This document shows, one piece after another, positions 28,767 to 39,725 of a stretch of 64,000 bases of DNA (positions are counted from its first letter, which is position 1; each line of letters starts with the position of its first letter). The notes beneath the pieces were generated by a model, which saw only the letters and a program-made list of their open reading frames with translations, made no database searches and had not been told where the DNA came from. The position numbers and the translations under genes were made by a program. Source of the DNA: Woeseiaceae bacterium (GTDB lineage Bacteria; Pseudomonadota; Gammaproteobacteria; Steroidobacterales; Woeseiaceae); NCBI GenBank assembly GCA_030065915.1, contig JASJCQ010000007.1:62001-126000 (forward strand), in the 5' to 3' direction.

Positions 28767-29633
28767 TTGTCTTCCAAAGTCAGAGCAGCCGTTTTTCCCG
28801 TGGCCGGCCGCGGCACACGTTTTCTACCGGCAACGAAGGCGAGCCCCAAAGAGATGCTGCCGATTGTCGACAAGCCTCTCATTCAATATGCGGTTGAGGA
28901 GGCGGTTGCAGCAGGAGCGACAAAGCTGGTCTTTATTACCGGCGCCTCGAAGCGCGCAATTGTCGATCACTTCGACAGGGACCCCGAGTTGGAGAGGGCG
29001 CTTCAGAGTCCGGGTAAGGAGGCGTTGCTCCAGTCTATACACGATATTGTCCCCAAAGGTGTTTCCTGTCTCTTTATCCGGCAGGGCGAACCTCTGGGTC
29101 TTGGACATGCAGTACTCTGCGCTAAACCGGCCGTCGGAGACGAGCCGTTTTTCGTGCATCTGGCTGATGACCTCATCGCCGGTGACCCGCCGTGTCTGAA
29201 ACAGATGGCTGATGAACATGACCGTCACGGAGGCAGCGTTATCGCGACGGAGCACGTTCCCAGGAGTGACACGAGCAGCTACGGCATCGTTGCGATCGAT
29301 GAGAATGACGACAACCGTATACGCCAGATCGTCGAAAAGCCGGCGCCGGAAGACGCGCCATCGGATCTTGCGGTCGTCGGACGCTATCTGCTGACGCCCA
29401 AAGTCTTCGACAAGCTGGAGACAATCGAGCGCGGTGCGGGAGGGGAGATCCAGCTGACCGACGCCATTGCAGAATTACTCCCGGAAGAAGCTGTCTATTC
29501 CTATTCGTTTAGCGGCACCCGATACGATTGCGGCAGCAAACTCGGGTACCTGCAGGCCTGTGTTGACTTTGGGCTGAATCACCCGGAAACGGGCGACGCC
29601 TTCCGAGAGCACCTGAAGTCGATGAACCTTTAG
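28767..29633 (+). CDS. galU: UTP-glucose-1-phosphate uridylyltransferase
   Basis: 288 residues. Makes UDP-glucose for envelope polysaccharides. The nucleotidyltransferase motif [29 protein letters not shown], the stretch LADDLI (canonical GalU has LGDVLL-like residues here) and [20 protein letters not shown] are all in order. Start chosen at TTG 28767 behind GGAG with seven-base spacing; a longer frame from ATG 28698 would include the promoter and 23 residues foreign to the family. Confidence 0.93.
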   Translation: MSSKVRAAVFPVAGRGTRFLPATKASPKEMLPIVDKPLIQYAVEEAVAAGATKLVFITGASKRAIVDHFDRDPELERALQSPGKEALLQSIHDIVPKGVSCLFIRQGEPLGLGHAVLCAKPAVGDEPFFVHLADDLIAGDPPCLKQMADEHDRHGGSVIATEHVPRSDTSSYGIVAIDENDDNRIRQIVEKPAPEDAPSDLAVVGRYLLTPKVFDKLETIERGAGGEIQLTDAIAELLPEEAVYSYSFSGTRYDCGSKLGYLQACVDFGLNHPETGDAFREHLKSMNL

Positions 29634-29735
29634 CTAGCAGGATCGACGGAATCGCGCGGTCGGGTCGCCGATTTTTTGCGCTTCTGTATCTGGCTCCGTC
29701 TTCCTGTCTATGCGAGATTCGGCCGTCAGATTGAC

Positions 29736-29763
29736 TGGCTATCGGAGCCCCGGACTCGAACCC
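29736..29763 (-). repeat. Partial copy of a tRNA 3' end
   Basis: The minus strand reads a T-arm-like GGTTCGAGTCCGGG, 14 bases identical to the T-arm of the tRNA-Asn gene 177 bases away, and then an acceptor-like stretch ending in GCCA. The T stem does not close properly and no matching 5' acceptor strand is present, so it is a remnant, not a tRNA gene. Confidence 0.55.
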
Positions 29764-29887
29764 AATCCGCCCGCCAGAAATTGGGCGTTGCGTTACAGGT
29801 TGGTGCGGATTGATCTTTAGTGCCGAGACGGCAAATGAGTCTTGGACCTCCCTGGGGAGTTCGTCTCGGGGCCCCAAACGACGAAGA

Positions 29888-29902
29888 CCCCTCAAAGAGG
29901 GG
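29888..29902 (-). terminator. Hairpin downstream of tRNA-Asn
   Basis: CCCCTC-AAA-GAGGGG (plus strand) lies 12 bases beyond the tRNA 3' end. On the minus strand it is followed only by TCTTCG, so it is a weak terminator or a processing signal. Confidence 0.4.
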
Positions 29903-29914
29903 CCTTCAGTTGTT

Positions 29915-29990
29915 TGGCTCCCCGACCCGGACTCGAACCAGGGACCAATTGATTAACAGTCAATCGCTCTACCAACTGAGCTATCGGGGA
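29915..29990 (-). tRNA. tRNA-Asn (GTT)
   Basis: 76 bases including an encoded CCA. Acceptor TCCCCGA pairs with TCGGGGA; D arm AGCTCAGTTGGTAGAGC; anticodon loop CTGTTAA with anticodon GTT; T arm CCTGG-TTCGAGT-CCGGG; discriminator G. All four arms pair. Confidence 0.98.
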
Positions 29991-30000
29991 ATAACTCATC

Positions 30001-30019
30001 CAGAGTACTCAGTACTCTG
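30001..30019. repeat. Perfect 19-base palindrome between aspC and tRNA-Asn
   Basis: CAGAGTACT and AGTACTCTG around one C. It lies 10 bases upstream of tRNA-Asn and 35 bases downstream of the aspC stop on the minus strand. No T-run on the minus-strand side, so not a standard terminator; it may bind a protein or guide tRNA processing. Confidence 0.6.
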
Positions 30020-30054
30020 CGAGGAGCGAGATTCTAACCGCGGAAGCGTGTAAG

Positions 30055-31239
30055 TCAAGCGGGTACAGCCCGTTTTATGCGTTCCAGCGCTTGCGTAAGC
30101 TCTTCCATCGACGAAGCGAACGAGAGGCGCAGATAGCCCGGCGCACCGAATGGTGTGCCGGGTACGGTCGCCACGCCGGCTTTCTCTATCAGAAGCTCTG
30201 CAAACTCAAGATCCGACCGGAGTCCCAGCAGCTCGATTGCGCCAGAAACCCGGGGCAACAGGTAGAACGTCCCGTCGCCTTCGCGGCACTCGAAACCCGG
30301 GATGTTCCGCAATAACGCCACGACCGCGTCGTGACGCTCCCTGTACTCAGCAACCATCTCGGTCACGGCCGTCTGATCGCCATTTAACGCTTCTACGGCG
30401 GCCGCCTGCGACACACTGCAGGGGTTTGATGTGCTCTGGCTCTGGACCGTCTTCATCGCGCTGATTAACCCGGACGGACCGCCCGCGTAGCCGATTCTCC
30501 ACCCGGTCATTGCGTAGGCCTTGGAGACCCCGTTCACTGTCACTGTTCGGTCGGCGAGCGCCGGGCAGGCTGCGGCGAAGCTGATAAACGGCGAGGGCGC
30601 CCAGTGGATGTGCTCGTAGATCTCGTCCGAGATCACCGCCACCGATGGGTAGTCTTCCAGAACCTCACCGAGCGCCCGTTGCTCCTGCTCTGTGTAGGCG
30701 ATTCCGCAAGGGTTGCTGGGACTGTTGAGGATCAGGAGCCGGGTTTTTCCGGTGAGGTGACTTGCCAGTTGCTCCGGCGTTATCTTGAACCCTTCTTCGA
30801 GACCGGTTTCCATGATGACCGGGGTCCCGTCAGCAAGTCGCACGATGTCAGGATAGGACACCCAGTACGGTGCAGGAATCACCGCTTCGTCGCCCGGACC
30901 CAACAGCGCCAATGCGGCATTGAAAATGCACTGCTTGGCGCCACTACTAACAACGATATCTGACGTGTCGAACTGCAGGCTGTTTTCGCGATGAAATTTG
31001 TGCTGAATCGCCGATTTCAGTTCAGGCGTGCCGTCGATTGCCGTGTAACGGGTTTTCCCGTCTTCAATAGCCGCGATAGCCGCCTGCCGAATCGCGACGG
31101 GCGTGTCGAAGTCAGGCTCTCCGGCCCCCAGGCTGATGATGTCCTGGCCGGCAGCCTTCAACGCCTTTGCACGTGCAAGTACCGCCCCCGTCGCCGAGGG
31201 CTTCACCCGGGTCATACGATCCGAAACTGATACACTCAC
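30055..31239 (-). CDS. aspC: Class I aspartate aminotransferase
   Basis: 394 residues. PLP-dependent type I aminotransferase of the bacterial 1-beta group. SLGAGEPDFDTP, NSPSNPCG, and the PLP-lysine motif VNGVSKAYAMTGWRIGY are clear; the final RLSFASS carries the substrate arginine. Likely transaminates aspartate and oxaloacetate; a wider range (prephenate) is known in this group. GTG 31239 follows GGAGG at seven bases, so I use it rather than upstream codons that enter the uvrB promoter region. The start is only 28 bases from the divergent uvrB start. Confidence 0.9.
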   Translation of the reverse strand: MSVSVSDRMTRVKPSATGAVLARAKALKAAGQDIISLGAGEPDFDTPVAIRQAAIAAIEDGKTRYTAIDGTPELKSAIQHKFHRENSLQFDTSDIVVSSGAKQCIFNAALALLGPGDEAVIPAPYWVSYPDIVRLADGTPVIMETGLEEGFKITPEQLASHLTGKTRLLILNSPSNPCGIAYTEQEQRALGEVLEDYPSVAVISDEIYEHIHWAPSPFISFAAACPALADRTVTVNGVSKAYAMTGWRIGYAGGPSGLISAMKTVQSQSTSNPCSVSQAAAVEALNGDQTAVTEMVAEYRERHDAVVALLRNIPGFECREGDGTFYLLPRVSGAIELLGLRSDLEFAELLIEKAGVATVPGTPFGAPGYLRLSFASSMEELTQALERIKRAVPA

Positions 31240-31267
31240 TCGTTTGCCTCCGAGATAGTTGCCGCCG

Positions 31268-33313
31268 ATGGTACGTGAAACACAGAACGACAGCGATACG
31301 GAACCGCTACTCACGCTGGTGTCCGATTACAAGCCCGCCGGCGATCAGGAATCGGCGATCGCGGGACTGATCGAGGGCCTCAATGACGGCCTTGCGCGGC
31401 AGGTCCTGCTCGGAGTCACGGGTTCAGGCAAGACGTTCACGATGGCCAACGTGCTCGCGTCAGTGCAGCGGCCCGCGATCATCATGGCGCCGAACAAAAC
31501 ACTTGCCGCGCAGCTCTACGGTGAGATGCGGGATTTCTTCCCGAACAACGCCGTCGAATACTTCGTTTCCTACTACGACTACTATCAGCCAGAGGCCTAT
31601 GTGCCGGCGTCTGACACCTTCATTGAGAAAGACGCGTCGATTAATGAGCACATCGAGCAGATGCGGCTCTCTGCTACCAAAGCCCTGATCGAGCGACCGG
31701 ATGCCATCATCGTTGCTACCGTATCGGCAATTTACGGCCTGGGTGACCCGGAGGCGTACTTCAGTATGGTTCTGCACCTGTCCCGGGGTGAGAAAGCCGA
31801 CCAGCGGAGCATTCTGCGTCGCCTGGCGGAGCTCCAGTACCAGCGTAACGAGATGGAGTTGTCTCAGGGCAACTACCGCGTCCGGGGAGATGTCATCGAC
31901 GTATTCCCTGCGGAATCTGAGAGAGACGCGGTCAGGATCGAGCTGTTCGACGACGAAATCGAGTCGCTGGCTTACTTTGACCCGTTGACCGGCGAGGTGA
32001 CCCGTCGAGTACCCAGGCTAACCATCTTCCCGAAGACTCATTACGTGACGCCACGGGAGCGGCTGCTGGAGGCCTGTGAGCACATCAAGGTGGAGCTGAA
32101 GGACCGCCTGGAATGGCTGCGCAAGCATGACAAGCTCCTCGAGGCGCAGCGTCTCGAACAACGAACGATGTTTGACCTCGAGATGATCCGCGAGCTTGGA
32201 TACTGTTCGGGCATTGAGAACTACTCGCGCTACCTTTCTGGCCGAGCGGAGGGCGAGCCACCGCCTTGTCTGTTCGACTACGTGCCCGCAGATGCCGTGT
32301 TGATAATCGACGAAAGCCACGTGACTGTGCCGCAGATCGGCGGCATGTATCGCGGCGATCGGTCACGCAAGGAGACGCTGGTCGAGCACGGGTTCCGTCT
32401 GCCGTCAGCGCTCGATAACAGACCGCTTCGTTTCGACGAGTTTGAGCGGCTTTCGCCGCAGACTATCTACGTGTCGGCAACGCCGGGAGACTACGAAAAG
32501 GACCGCAGGGACAACACGGTCGAGCAAGTGGTTCGACCGACGGGGTTGGTCGATCCGCGCGTCGAAGTCCGGCCGGCATCCACGCAGGTCGACGATGTGC
32601 TATCTGAGATCAACCTGCGGGTGGCAGCCGGCGAGCGAGTCCTGATTACGACGCTCACGAAGAGGATGGCCGAGGATCTGACCGACTATCTAGGCGAACA
32701 CGGCATCAAGGTGCGCTACCTGCATTCCGATATAGGCACCGTCGAACGAACCGAGATAATTCGTGACCTGCGCCTGGGCGAATTCGACGTGCTGGTGGGT
32801 ATCAACCTGCTCAGGGAGGGCCTCGACATGCCGGAAGTGTCCCTCGTCGCGATCCTGGATGCGGACAAGGAGGGATTTCTGCGGTCAGACCGGTCGCTGA
32901 TCCAGACGATCGGACGCGCCGCTCGGAACTTGAATGGCACCGCTATTCTCTACGCGGACAAGGTGACCGGCTCGATGGAGCGAGCGCTTGAAGAGACGAC
33001 CCGGCGCCGCGAGAAACAGCTGGCACACAACGAAGCGCACGGCATCAAACCGGCGTCGATCAAGAAGAACGTCGCCGATATCATGGAGGCAGCCTATCCG
33101 GCACCCGGCAAAGGGCGCCGGGCCGTGGCTGACCCCAGCGCCAGGTATGACTCGATGACGCCCGAGCAAATGATGCGCAAGGCGGCCAAGCTCGAGAAAG
33201 AGATGCTGAAGGCGGCCAGGAACCTCGAATTCGAGCAGGCGGCCAAGCTTAGGGATGAAATCAAGGAACTCCGGGATGTCAGTATGGGCCTGTCGGAACG
33301 ACTGGCGGGATAG
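31268..33313 (+). CDS. uvrB: Excinuclease ABC subunit B
   Basis: 681 residues. Damage-verification helicase of nucleotide excision repair. Walker [16 protein letters not shown], the beta-hairpin [18 protein letters not shown], helicase motif [13 protein letters not shown], motifs V and VI ([28 protein letters not shown]) and the C-terminal UVR domain binding UvrC ([16 protein letters not shown]) are all present. ATG 31268 has no clear Shine-Dalgarno; a TTG at 31259 is in frame. The promoter must lie within or beside the aspC 5' end. Confidence 0.97.
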   Translation: MVRETQNDSDTEPLLTLVSDYKPAGDQESAIAGLIEGLNDGLARQVLLGVTGSGKTFTMANVLASVQRPAIIMAPNKTLAAQLYGEMRDFFPNNAVEYFVSYYDYYQPEAYVPASDTFIEKDASINEHIEQMRLSATKALIERPDAIIVATVSAIYGLGDPEAYFSMVLHLSRGEKADQRSILRRLAELQYQRNEMELSQGNYRVRGDVIDVFPAESERDAVRIELFDDEIESLAYFDPLTGEVTRRVPRLTIFPKTHYVTPRERLLEACEHIKVELKDRLEWLRKHDKLLEAQRLEQRTMFDLEMIRELGYCSGIENYSRYLSGRAEGEPPPCLFDYVPADAVLIIDESHVTVPQIGGMYRGDRSRKETLVEHGFRLPSALDNRPLRFDEFERLSPQTIYVSATPGDYEKDRRDNTVEQVVRPTGLVDPRVEVRPASTQVDDVLSEINLRVAAGERVLITTLTKRMAEDLTDYLGEHGIKVRYLHSDIGTVERTEIIRDLRLGEFDVLVGINLLREGLDMPEVSLVAILDADKEGFLRSDRSLIQTIGRAARNLNGTAILYADKVTGSMERALEETTRRREKQLAHNEAHGIKPASIKKNVADIMEAAYPAPGKGRRAVADPSARYDSMTPEQMMRKAAKLEKEMLKAARNLEFEQAAKLRDEIKELRDVSMGLSERLAG

Positions 33314-33374
33314 AAGGCTTGCCAAGCGGCTGGCCCTTCAGTAAATTACGCGGCCCTCGGTTGACCTTCCGAGG

Positions 33375-33392
33375 CGGAACTGGGCGATTAGC
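33375..33392 (+). repeat. Partial duplicate of the tRNA-Val 5' end
   Basis: CGGAACTGGGCGATTAGC recurs exactly at 33536-33553, where it covers seven bases upstream of tRNA-Val and its first eleven bases. The copies are 161 bases apart. The upstream copy does not continue as a tRNA. Confidence 0.85.
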
Positions 33393-33542
33393 GAACGGGA
33401 CCCGGATCGGAGCCTCTGAGCCATATGGGCTCTTTGCTAATAGCAGCACTGGCTCTGTGAGGCTCGTCTACAGGGTCAGAGAGGAATGAATGCTCCGGGA
33501 CGCCAGGCTAGAATCCCGGCAAGAAGCCAAAAGAACGGAACT

Positions 33543-33617
33543 GGGCGATTAGCTCAGGGGTAGAGCGCCACGTTGACATCGTGGAGGTCGGTGGTTCGAA
33601 ACCACCATCGCCCACCA
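33543..33617 (+). tRNA. tRNA-Val (GAC)
   Basis: 75 bases with encoded CCA. Acceptor GGGCGAT pairs with ATCGCCC; D arm AGCTCAGGGGTAGAGC; anticodon loop TTGACAT with anticodon GAC; T arm GGTGG-TTCGAAA-CCACC; discriminator A. Confidence 0.98.
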
Positions 33618-33651
33618 GTTCCACAGCTCGCTCAGACGAGAATCCGCGCGA

Positions 33652-33690
33652 AACAGCCTGTTGCTTCCGAGCAACAAACCTGCTGTTTTT
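33652..33690 (+). terminator. Terminator of tRNA-Val
   Basis: Nested stems AACAGC/GCTGTT and GTTGCT/AGCAAC with a TCCG loop, followed by T residues, 35 bases after the tRNA. Confidence 0.75.
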
Positions 33691-33714
33691 CCAGTAATTT
33701 CTTGCGGTTCGTGG

Positions 33715-33743
33715 TTGTTTATTCATTTCGACCTTATTAGAAT
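33715..33743 (+). promoter_or_regulatory. Promoter of the infC operon
   Basis: TTGTTT (33715-33720), 17-base spacer, TAGAAT (33738-33743). Transcription would start near 33750, about 50 bases before the infC start. It lies just after the tRNA-Val terminator. Confidence 0.6.
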
Positions 33744-33799
33744 CGCCTTCCCGTCGACGTGTCGACAGGGATTCCCTGTTTCGTTTGGAGGATTTTGGG

Positions 33800-34318
33800 A
33801 TCGCCGTATCAAAACGCGTAAGGCGCAACGAGGAAATTGACGTTGCACAAGTCCGGGTCATTGACCAGGAAGGAGAGCAGCGGGGCGTAATGCCGATCGC
33901 GGACGCGATCGAGATGGCCCGGGACGAGTCACTGGATCTCGTTGAAGTTTCGCCGATGGCCGATCCGCCGGTTTGTCGAATCATGGATTTCGGCAAATAC
34001 CTGTTTGAGCAGAAGAAGAAGTCTCAAGCATCCAAAGCCAAACAGAAACAGGTTCACGTCAAGGAGATCAAGTTCCGACCGGGAACGGAGGAAGGCGATT
34101 ACCAGGTCAAGCTGAAGAAGCTTGTCCAGTTCCTTGAGAACGGTGACAAGACAAAAGTCACGTTGAGGTTCAGAGGCCGGGAGATGGCGCACCAGGAATT
34201 GGGTGCACAGCTGCTGGCCAGGGTCAGAGATGACCTTGAAGAGCTCGGTACTGTTGAGCAGATGCCATCGATGGAAGGCCGTCAGATGGTGATGGTGATG
34301 GCGCCGAAAAAGAAGTAA
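33800..34318 (+). CDS. infC: Translation initiation factor IF-3, ATC start
   Basis: 172 residues. Binds the 30S subunit and rejects non-canonical start codons. Family sequence is clear ([68 protein letters not shown]). The only well-placed start is ATC at 33800, eight bases after GGAGG. An in-frame TTG at 33785 overlaps the Shine-Dalgarno itself and has none of its own. A rare start is the known device by which IF-3 represses its own synthesis (AUU in E. coli). Confidence 0.93.
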   Translation: MAVSKRVRRNEEIDVAQVRVIDQEGEQRGVMPIADAIEMARDESLDLVEVSPMADPPVCRIMDFGKYLFEQKKKSQASKAKQKQVHVKEIKFRPGTEEGDYQVKLKKLVQFLENGDKTKVTLRFRGREMAHQELGAQLLARVRDDLEELGTVEQMPSMEGRQMVMVMAPKKK

Positions 34319-34397
34319 GGCCGGAAACGGCTTTGTCCCCGCCTGCAGCGGCCCGACTCGGGTACGTGGCATGGCCAGTTAAAGTGGAGACGACAAA

Positions 34398-34595
34398 ATG
34401 TCGAAGATGAAAACGAACCGGGGCGCGGCCAAGCGCTTCCGCCGGACGGGTAAGGGCGGCTACAAGCGCGCTCAGTCCCACCTCAATCACATCCTTACGA
34501 AGAAGAAGTCCAAGCGTAAGCGCCAGTTGGGTCTCACCCAGCAGGTCGCCGAAGCGGACGTGAAGAGCGTGCGTCGCATGCTCCCTTACAGCTAA
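34398..34595 (+). CDS. rpmI: 50S ribosomal protein L35
   Basis: 65 residues, strongly basic: [24 protein letters not shown]. Standard L35 size, between infC and rplT as in most bacteria. In this operon L20 usually represses rpmI and rplT translation by binding the leader. Confidence 0.97.
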   Translation: MSKMKTNRGAAKRFRRTGKGGYKRAQSHLNHILTKKKSKRKRQLGLTQQVAEADVKSVRRMLPYS

Positions 34596-34609
34596 GAGGA
34601 GATTGAGAC

Positions 34610-34975
34610 ATGGCACGAGTTAAACGCGGCGTTGTCGCAAAGGCACGCCACAAGAAGGTCTTAAGCAAGGCGAAGGGCTACTACGGCGCTCGCAGCAAAC
34701 TGTTCAAAACGGCCAAACAGGCTGTCATCAAGGCAGGTCAGTACGAGTACCGTGACCGCCGCCAGCGCAAGCGCCAGTTCCGCGCCCTGTGGATCACGCG
34801 CATCAACGCGGCGGCCCGTCTGCACGGATTGTCTTACAGCAGGCTGATCAATGGCCTCAACAAGGCAAACGTGGATATCGATCGCAAAGTACTTGCCGAT
34901 ATCGCTGTCCACGATCCTGATGCATTCGGCGCGATCGCCGAGCAGGCAAAGGCCGGTCTGGCACAAGCCAGCTAA
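34610..34975 (+). CDS. rplT: 50S ribosomal protein L20
   Basis: 121 residues, a few more than the usual 117-119. [29 protein letters not shown] and the central [20 protein letters not shown] are diagnostic. AGGAG precedes ATG 34610, 14 bases after the rpmI stop. Confidence 0.97.
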   Translation: MARVKRGVVAKARHKKVLSKAKGYYGARSKLFKTAKQAVIKAGQYEYRDRRQRKRQFRALWITRINAAARLHGLSYSRLINGLNKANVDIDRKVLADIAVHDPDAFGAIAEQAKAGLAQAS

Positions 34976-35989
<1,014 letters not shown>

Positions 35990-35995
35990 TCGTCG

Positions 35996-38374
35996 ATGAA
36001 AGTTGCTGAATCCTGGCTTCGGAATTGGGTGGATCCTGAATTGGACACGATGGCCCTCGCGCATCAGCTGACGATGCTCGGGCACGAGGTCGATGGCGTC
36101 GAGATAATGGGAGAGAGTCTCGACGGTGTCGTCATCGGTGAGATCATCAGCTTCGAGAAGCATCCCGATGCGGACCGGCTGAATGTCTGCCAGGTATCCG
36201 ACGGTTCCGGCGAAACGCTCGAAATCGTCTGCGGTGCGCCGAACGTGCGTGAGGGCATGAAGAGCCCGTTCGCGCCCGTCGGTGTGACATTGCCGAACGG
36301 CCTGAAGATCCGGAAATCCAAGATTCGTGGCGTTGTCTCGCACGGGATGTTGTGTTCAGCGGTGGAGCTTGGTCTGGGCGAGGAATCAGACGGCATCATG
36401 GATTTGCCGTCAGACGCACCCACTGGCAAGTCGTTCGCAAGCTTCCTCGGGTTGCCTGACGCCGTGATCGACCTGGACCTGACGCCGAACCGTGGCGATT
36501 GCTTCAATCTCTTCGGTATCGCTCGCGACCTGTCAGTCGTCACTGGGGCACCTCTCACAAACCCCGATGTTAAGCCTGTTGCGGCGACCATTGACGAGAT
36601 CCATCCGGTCGTCATCAAGGACACTTCTCTTTGCCCGAGTTTCGGCGGCCGCGTTATCAGCGGAATCGATCCGTCTGCCAGTACACCTTTGTGGATGTTC
36701 GAGAAGCTCAGGCGCGCCGGTCTCAGGCCGATTCACCCGGTCGTAGACGTCACGAACTACGTCATGCTGGAACTGGGCCAGCCCTGCCATGCCTATGATC
36801 TCGATCTCATTGATGGGCCGATCGAACCTCGCCTTGCGAAGCCGGGCGAACGTGTGGTGCTTCTGGATGAGAAAGAGATTGAGGTCAACGACAACACGAT
36901 CGTGATCTCGGATGACAGCGGCGCTATAGGACTGGCCGGCATCATGGGCGGACTGTCCACGGCTGTGTCCGACAAGACCACGCGGGTGTTCTTCGAGGCG
37001 GCGTTCTGGCCGACAGAGCACATGGCTGGACAGGCGCGTTCCTATGGCTTACACACGGATGCTTCGCTGCGATTCGAGCGTGGCGTAGATCCTCAGCAGC
37101 AGATGCGGGCCGTCGAATTCGCGACATCGCTGATTCTCGACATCTGTGGCGGCAGCGCCGGTCCCGCCGAGCACACGGTGGATTCTGACGCACTGCCAAA
37201 CAACGTGCCGGTCACGCTGCGGCGGAAACGCCTGGAAAGGCTGCTGGGTGTCGGAATCGACGATGCGCGCGTAGAGGCGATCCTCGGCGGCCTGGCACTC
37301 GATATCGAGAAGACTGAGGAAGGTTGGACGACAATCCCGCCCAGCCATCGCTTTGACCTGTCTATCGAGGCGGACCTCATCGAAGAAGTCGCTCGCATTC
37401 ACGGTTACAACAAGATCCCCGAGGCGACCGCCGTCGCGGCAATGCCGCTGGCGACCTCGACGGAGTCAACGATTGACCTCGACACGGTTGCTTCGGTCCT
37501 GATGGGTCGTGACTACCAGGAAGTGATTACCTACAGCTTCATTGAAGAGAGTCACGACCAGCTGTTCTCTGGTAACGATACCAGCATCACGCTCAGCAAC
37601 CCGATCTCCTCGGAGATGTCAGTCATGCGTGGCTCATTGTGGCCAGGTATGCTGTCGGCCGCCGTCGCTAATGTGGCCAGGCAACAGGACCGTGTCCGCA
37701 TCTTTGAGATCGGCCGATCGTTTCATGGCACGCTCGAAGCGCCTGAAGAGGTCGTCAGGGTTGCGGGCGTTTGTATCGGGTTGCGGAAGCCCGAACAGTG
37801 GGGAGAGAAATCGGAAGGGACTGACTTTTTCGACTTGAAGGCCGATGTCGAGGCGATGCTTCGGCTGACAGGTCATGCAGCGGATATTCGATTCGTTGTT
37901 GAAGACCATCCGGCGCTGCAACCGGGCCAGTCGGCTGCCATCTTAAGAAACGGAGTTCACGTTGGCGTGCTCGGTAAACTGCATCCGACCGCTGCCAAGG
38001 CGATCGGCCTCAAGCTGTCGGCATTCGTGTTCGAACTCGATGCCGAAAAGGCGTTTGCATCCGAAGCACCGACGGCCGAGCCGGTATCGCGTTTCCCCAG
38101 TATTCGCAGGGACATCGCCGTCGTCGTCGACGATGAGGTCAAAGTTGGCGATCTGGTCGACACGATAATGGATAGCGCGTCGGGCCTCGTCAAAGGTGTC
38201 AGGATTTTTGACATATACACAGGCGAACGAATAGAAGCCGGACGAAAAAGCGTAGCTTTAGGCTTGATTTTGCAGGAAACATCGCGCACCCTTACTGACG
38301 AAGACGCGGACACCGCAACAGCTCAAGCAGTGCAACTACTGCAACAAAAACACGCAGCTGAATTGAGAGAATAG
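35996..38374 (+). CDS. pheT: Phenylalanyl-tRNA synthetase beta subunit
   Basis: 792 residues, the usual bacterial length. N-terminal OB/EMAP domain ([20 protein letters not shown]), B3/4 editing domain ([21 protein letters not shown]), B5 domain, a degenerate catalytic core and the C-terminal FDX-ACB anticodon-binding domain ([18 protein letters not shown]). Works as an alpha2-beta2 enzyme with PheS. Confidence 0.97.
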   Translation: MKVAESWLRNWVDPELDTMALAHQLTMLGHEVDGVEIMGESLDGVVIGEIISFEKHPDADRLNVCQVSDGSGETLEIVCGAPNVREGMKSPFAPVGVTLPNGLKIRKSKIRGVVSHGMLCSAVELGLGEESDGIMDLPSDAPTGKSFASFLGLPDAVIDLDLTPNRGDCFNLFGIARDLSVVTGAPLTNPDVKPVAATIDEIHPVVIKDTSLCPSFGGRVISGIDPSASTPLWMFEKLRRAGLRPIHPVVDVTNYVMLELGQPCHAYDLDLIDGPIEPRLAKPGERVVLLDEKEIEVNDNTIVISDDSGAIGLAGIMGGLSTAVSDKTTRVFFEAAFWPTEHMAGQARSYGLHTDASLRFERGVDPQQQMRAVEFATSLILDICGGSAGPAEHTVDSDALPNNVPVTLRRKRLERLLGVGIDDARVEAILGGLALDIEKTEEGWTTIPPSHRFDLSIEADLIEEVARIHGYNKIPEATAVAAMPLATSTESTIDLDTVASVLMGRDYQEVITYSFIEESHDQLFSGNDTSITLSNPISSEMSVMRGSLWPGMLSAAVANVARQQDRVRIFEIGRSFHGTLEAPEEVVRVAGVCIGLRKPEQWGEKSEGTDFFDLKADVEAMLRLTGHAADIRFVVEDHPALQPGQSAAILRNGVHVGVLGKLHPTAAKAIGLKLSAFVFELDAEKAFASEAPTAEPVSRFPSIRRDIAVVVDDEVKVGDLVDTIMDSASGLVKGVRIFDIYTGERIEAGRKSVALGLILQETSRTLTDEDADTATAQAVQLLQQKHAAELRE

Positions 38375-38379
38375 ATTCA

Positions 38380-38679
38380 ATGGCACTGACCAAAGCAGAC
38401 ATGGCGGAATCCCTGTTCAATGAGCTTGGTTTGAACAAGCGTGAAGCGCGTGAACTCGTCGATATGTACTTTGAGGAACTGCGAGCGTCTCTCGCAGTTG
38501 GGGAGCAAGTGAAGCTTTCCGGTTTCGGAAACTTCGATCTTCGGGATAAGAAAGAACGGCCCGGTCGCAATCCCAAAACGGGAGAGGAAATTCCTATATC
38601 CGCTCGCCGCGTTGTGACCTTTAGGCCGGGACAAAAATTAAAGGCCCGAGTGGAAGCATATGCTGGAACCGGGGAATAA
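38380..38679 (+). CDS. ihfA: Integration host factor subunit alpha
   Basis: 99 residues. [23 protein letters not shown] and [25 protein letters not shown] are IhfA hallmarks. Located right after pheT as in E. coli. Its last 20 bases overlap the next gene. Forms the IHF heterodimer with the product of 26369. Confidence 0.97.
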   Translation: MALTKADMAESLFNELGLNKREARELVDMYFEELRASLAVGEQVKLSGFGNFDLRDKKERPGRNPKTGEEIPISARRVVTFRPGQKLKARVEAYAGTGE

Positions 38680-39016
38680 CGACCAACTACCTCCAATACC
38701 TGGTAAACGCTACTTCACGATAGGTGAGGTCAGCGACCTGTGCGCCGTGAAGCCTCACGTGTTGCGTTACTGGGAACAGGAGTTTCCGCAACTGAAGCCG
38801 GTGAAACGCCGCGGCAACCGCCGTTACTACCAGCGTCAGGACGTGTTGATCATTCGCCAGATTCGTAGCTTGCTCTACGACGAAGGCTTCACGATTGGTG
38901 GCGCCAGGCAGCGCCTTACCGGCGATGAAGCCAAGTCAGACGTCAGCCAAAGTCAGCAGATAATCAAGCAGATGCGCATGGAACTTGAACAAGTTCTTAA
39001 GATTCTGCGTCGCTAA
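38660..39016 (+). CDS. MerR family transcriptional regulator
   Basis: 118 residues. A MerR-type winged helix at residues 14-85 ([25 protein letters not shown]) and a short C-terminal helix (dimerisation) with no cysteines or effector domain. This small MerR gene after ihfA is common in gammaproteobacteria; its target is unknown. Overlaps ihfA by 20 bases. Confidence 0.92.
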   Translation: MLEPGNNDQLPPIPGKRYFTIGEVSDLCAVKPHVLRYWEQEFPQLKPVKRRGNRRYYQRQDVLIIRQIRSLLYDEGFTIGGARQRLTGDEAKSDVSQSQQIIKQMRMELEQVLKILRR

Positions 39017-39084
39017 TAATCTCTTTCACATTCTTGGGTCGGCAAGTATCATTGCCGTCCCTGCACGTTCTTGTGCATCTCGGT

Positions 39085-39225
<141 letters not shown>

Positions 39226-39259
39226 TGTCGCGGGTCGGGAACGTCACTAGAGGTTCAGC

Positions 39260-39321
39260 GATTCGCGAAGCGAATCACAACGCGCGAACGCGCGCCCCGA
39301 AGGGGTGAACGGCCTAGCCGT
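39260..39321. repeat. Row of four short hairpins
   Basis: GATTCGC-GAA-GCGAATC (39260-39276), CGCG-CGAA-CGCG (39281-39292), CCCC-GAA-GGGG (39295-39305) and ACGGC-CTA-GCCGT (39309-39321) follow one another with only 2-4 bases between. Three of four have GAA in the loop. The series leads into the second copy of the tRNA-Pro 3' end. No coding potential. Confidence 0.85.
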
Positions 39322-39324
39322 GAA

Positions 39325-39401
39325 TCAAATCCTCTCGCCCCGACCAACTTTATCGCTGAGGTGGTCTCTCAGATCGGTAAAGGTTCGAACGAACGTGACG
39401 G
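39325..39401 (+). repeat. Copy 2 of tRNA-Pro 3' end plus downstream sequence
   Basis: The first 22 bases equal the last 22 of tRNA-Pro (TCAAATCCTCTCGCCCCGAC plus CA). Then follow about 55 bases that recur at 39570-39624 with five differences. Distance from the tRNA copy is 185 bases. No 5' tRNA half is present. Confidence 0.9.
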
Positions 39402-39552
39402 TGGCCAAGTCGAACGATGACGGTAGGCTGACACTGATGGGGCAGGGGCTTTTTTCTTGGGTTCGATCATTGGTTGGGAGAGCTGGAAACTCCTTGTGAG
39501 TTCATCCGAGGGGAGCGTTGCTCGCCGACAAACGTCGCGCGGCGACGGTAAG

Positions 39553-39624
39553 TCCTCTCGCCCCGACCAACTTTGCCGCTGAGGTGGTCTCTCAGATCGG
39601 TAAAGATTCAAACGAATGTGACGG
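39553..39624 (+). repeat. Copy 3 of tRNA-Pro 3' end plus downstream sequence
   Basis: Starts with 17 bases of the tRNA-Pro 3' end (TCCTCTCGCCCCGACCA) and continues with AACTTTGCCGCTGAGGTGGT, matching copy 2. Spacing from copy 2 is 223 bases. The rest of 39402-39725 holds no gene I can support. Confidence 0.9.
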
Positions 39625-39725
39625 CGAATAAATCCAACGAAGAAAACCGTCTCGACCCTTCGCCTCTATGGCTTCCGTTCCGGGGTCGATTAACAAAGTC
39701 GAGCGACAGCGGATGGAAAACTCGT

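Noticed and set aside
29736..29763. Second intact tRNA next to tRNA-Asn
   Set aside because: T stem does not pair, the acceptor has three extra bases before CCA and there is no 5' half.
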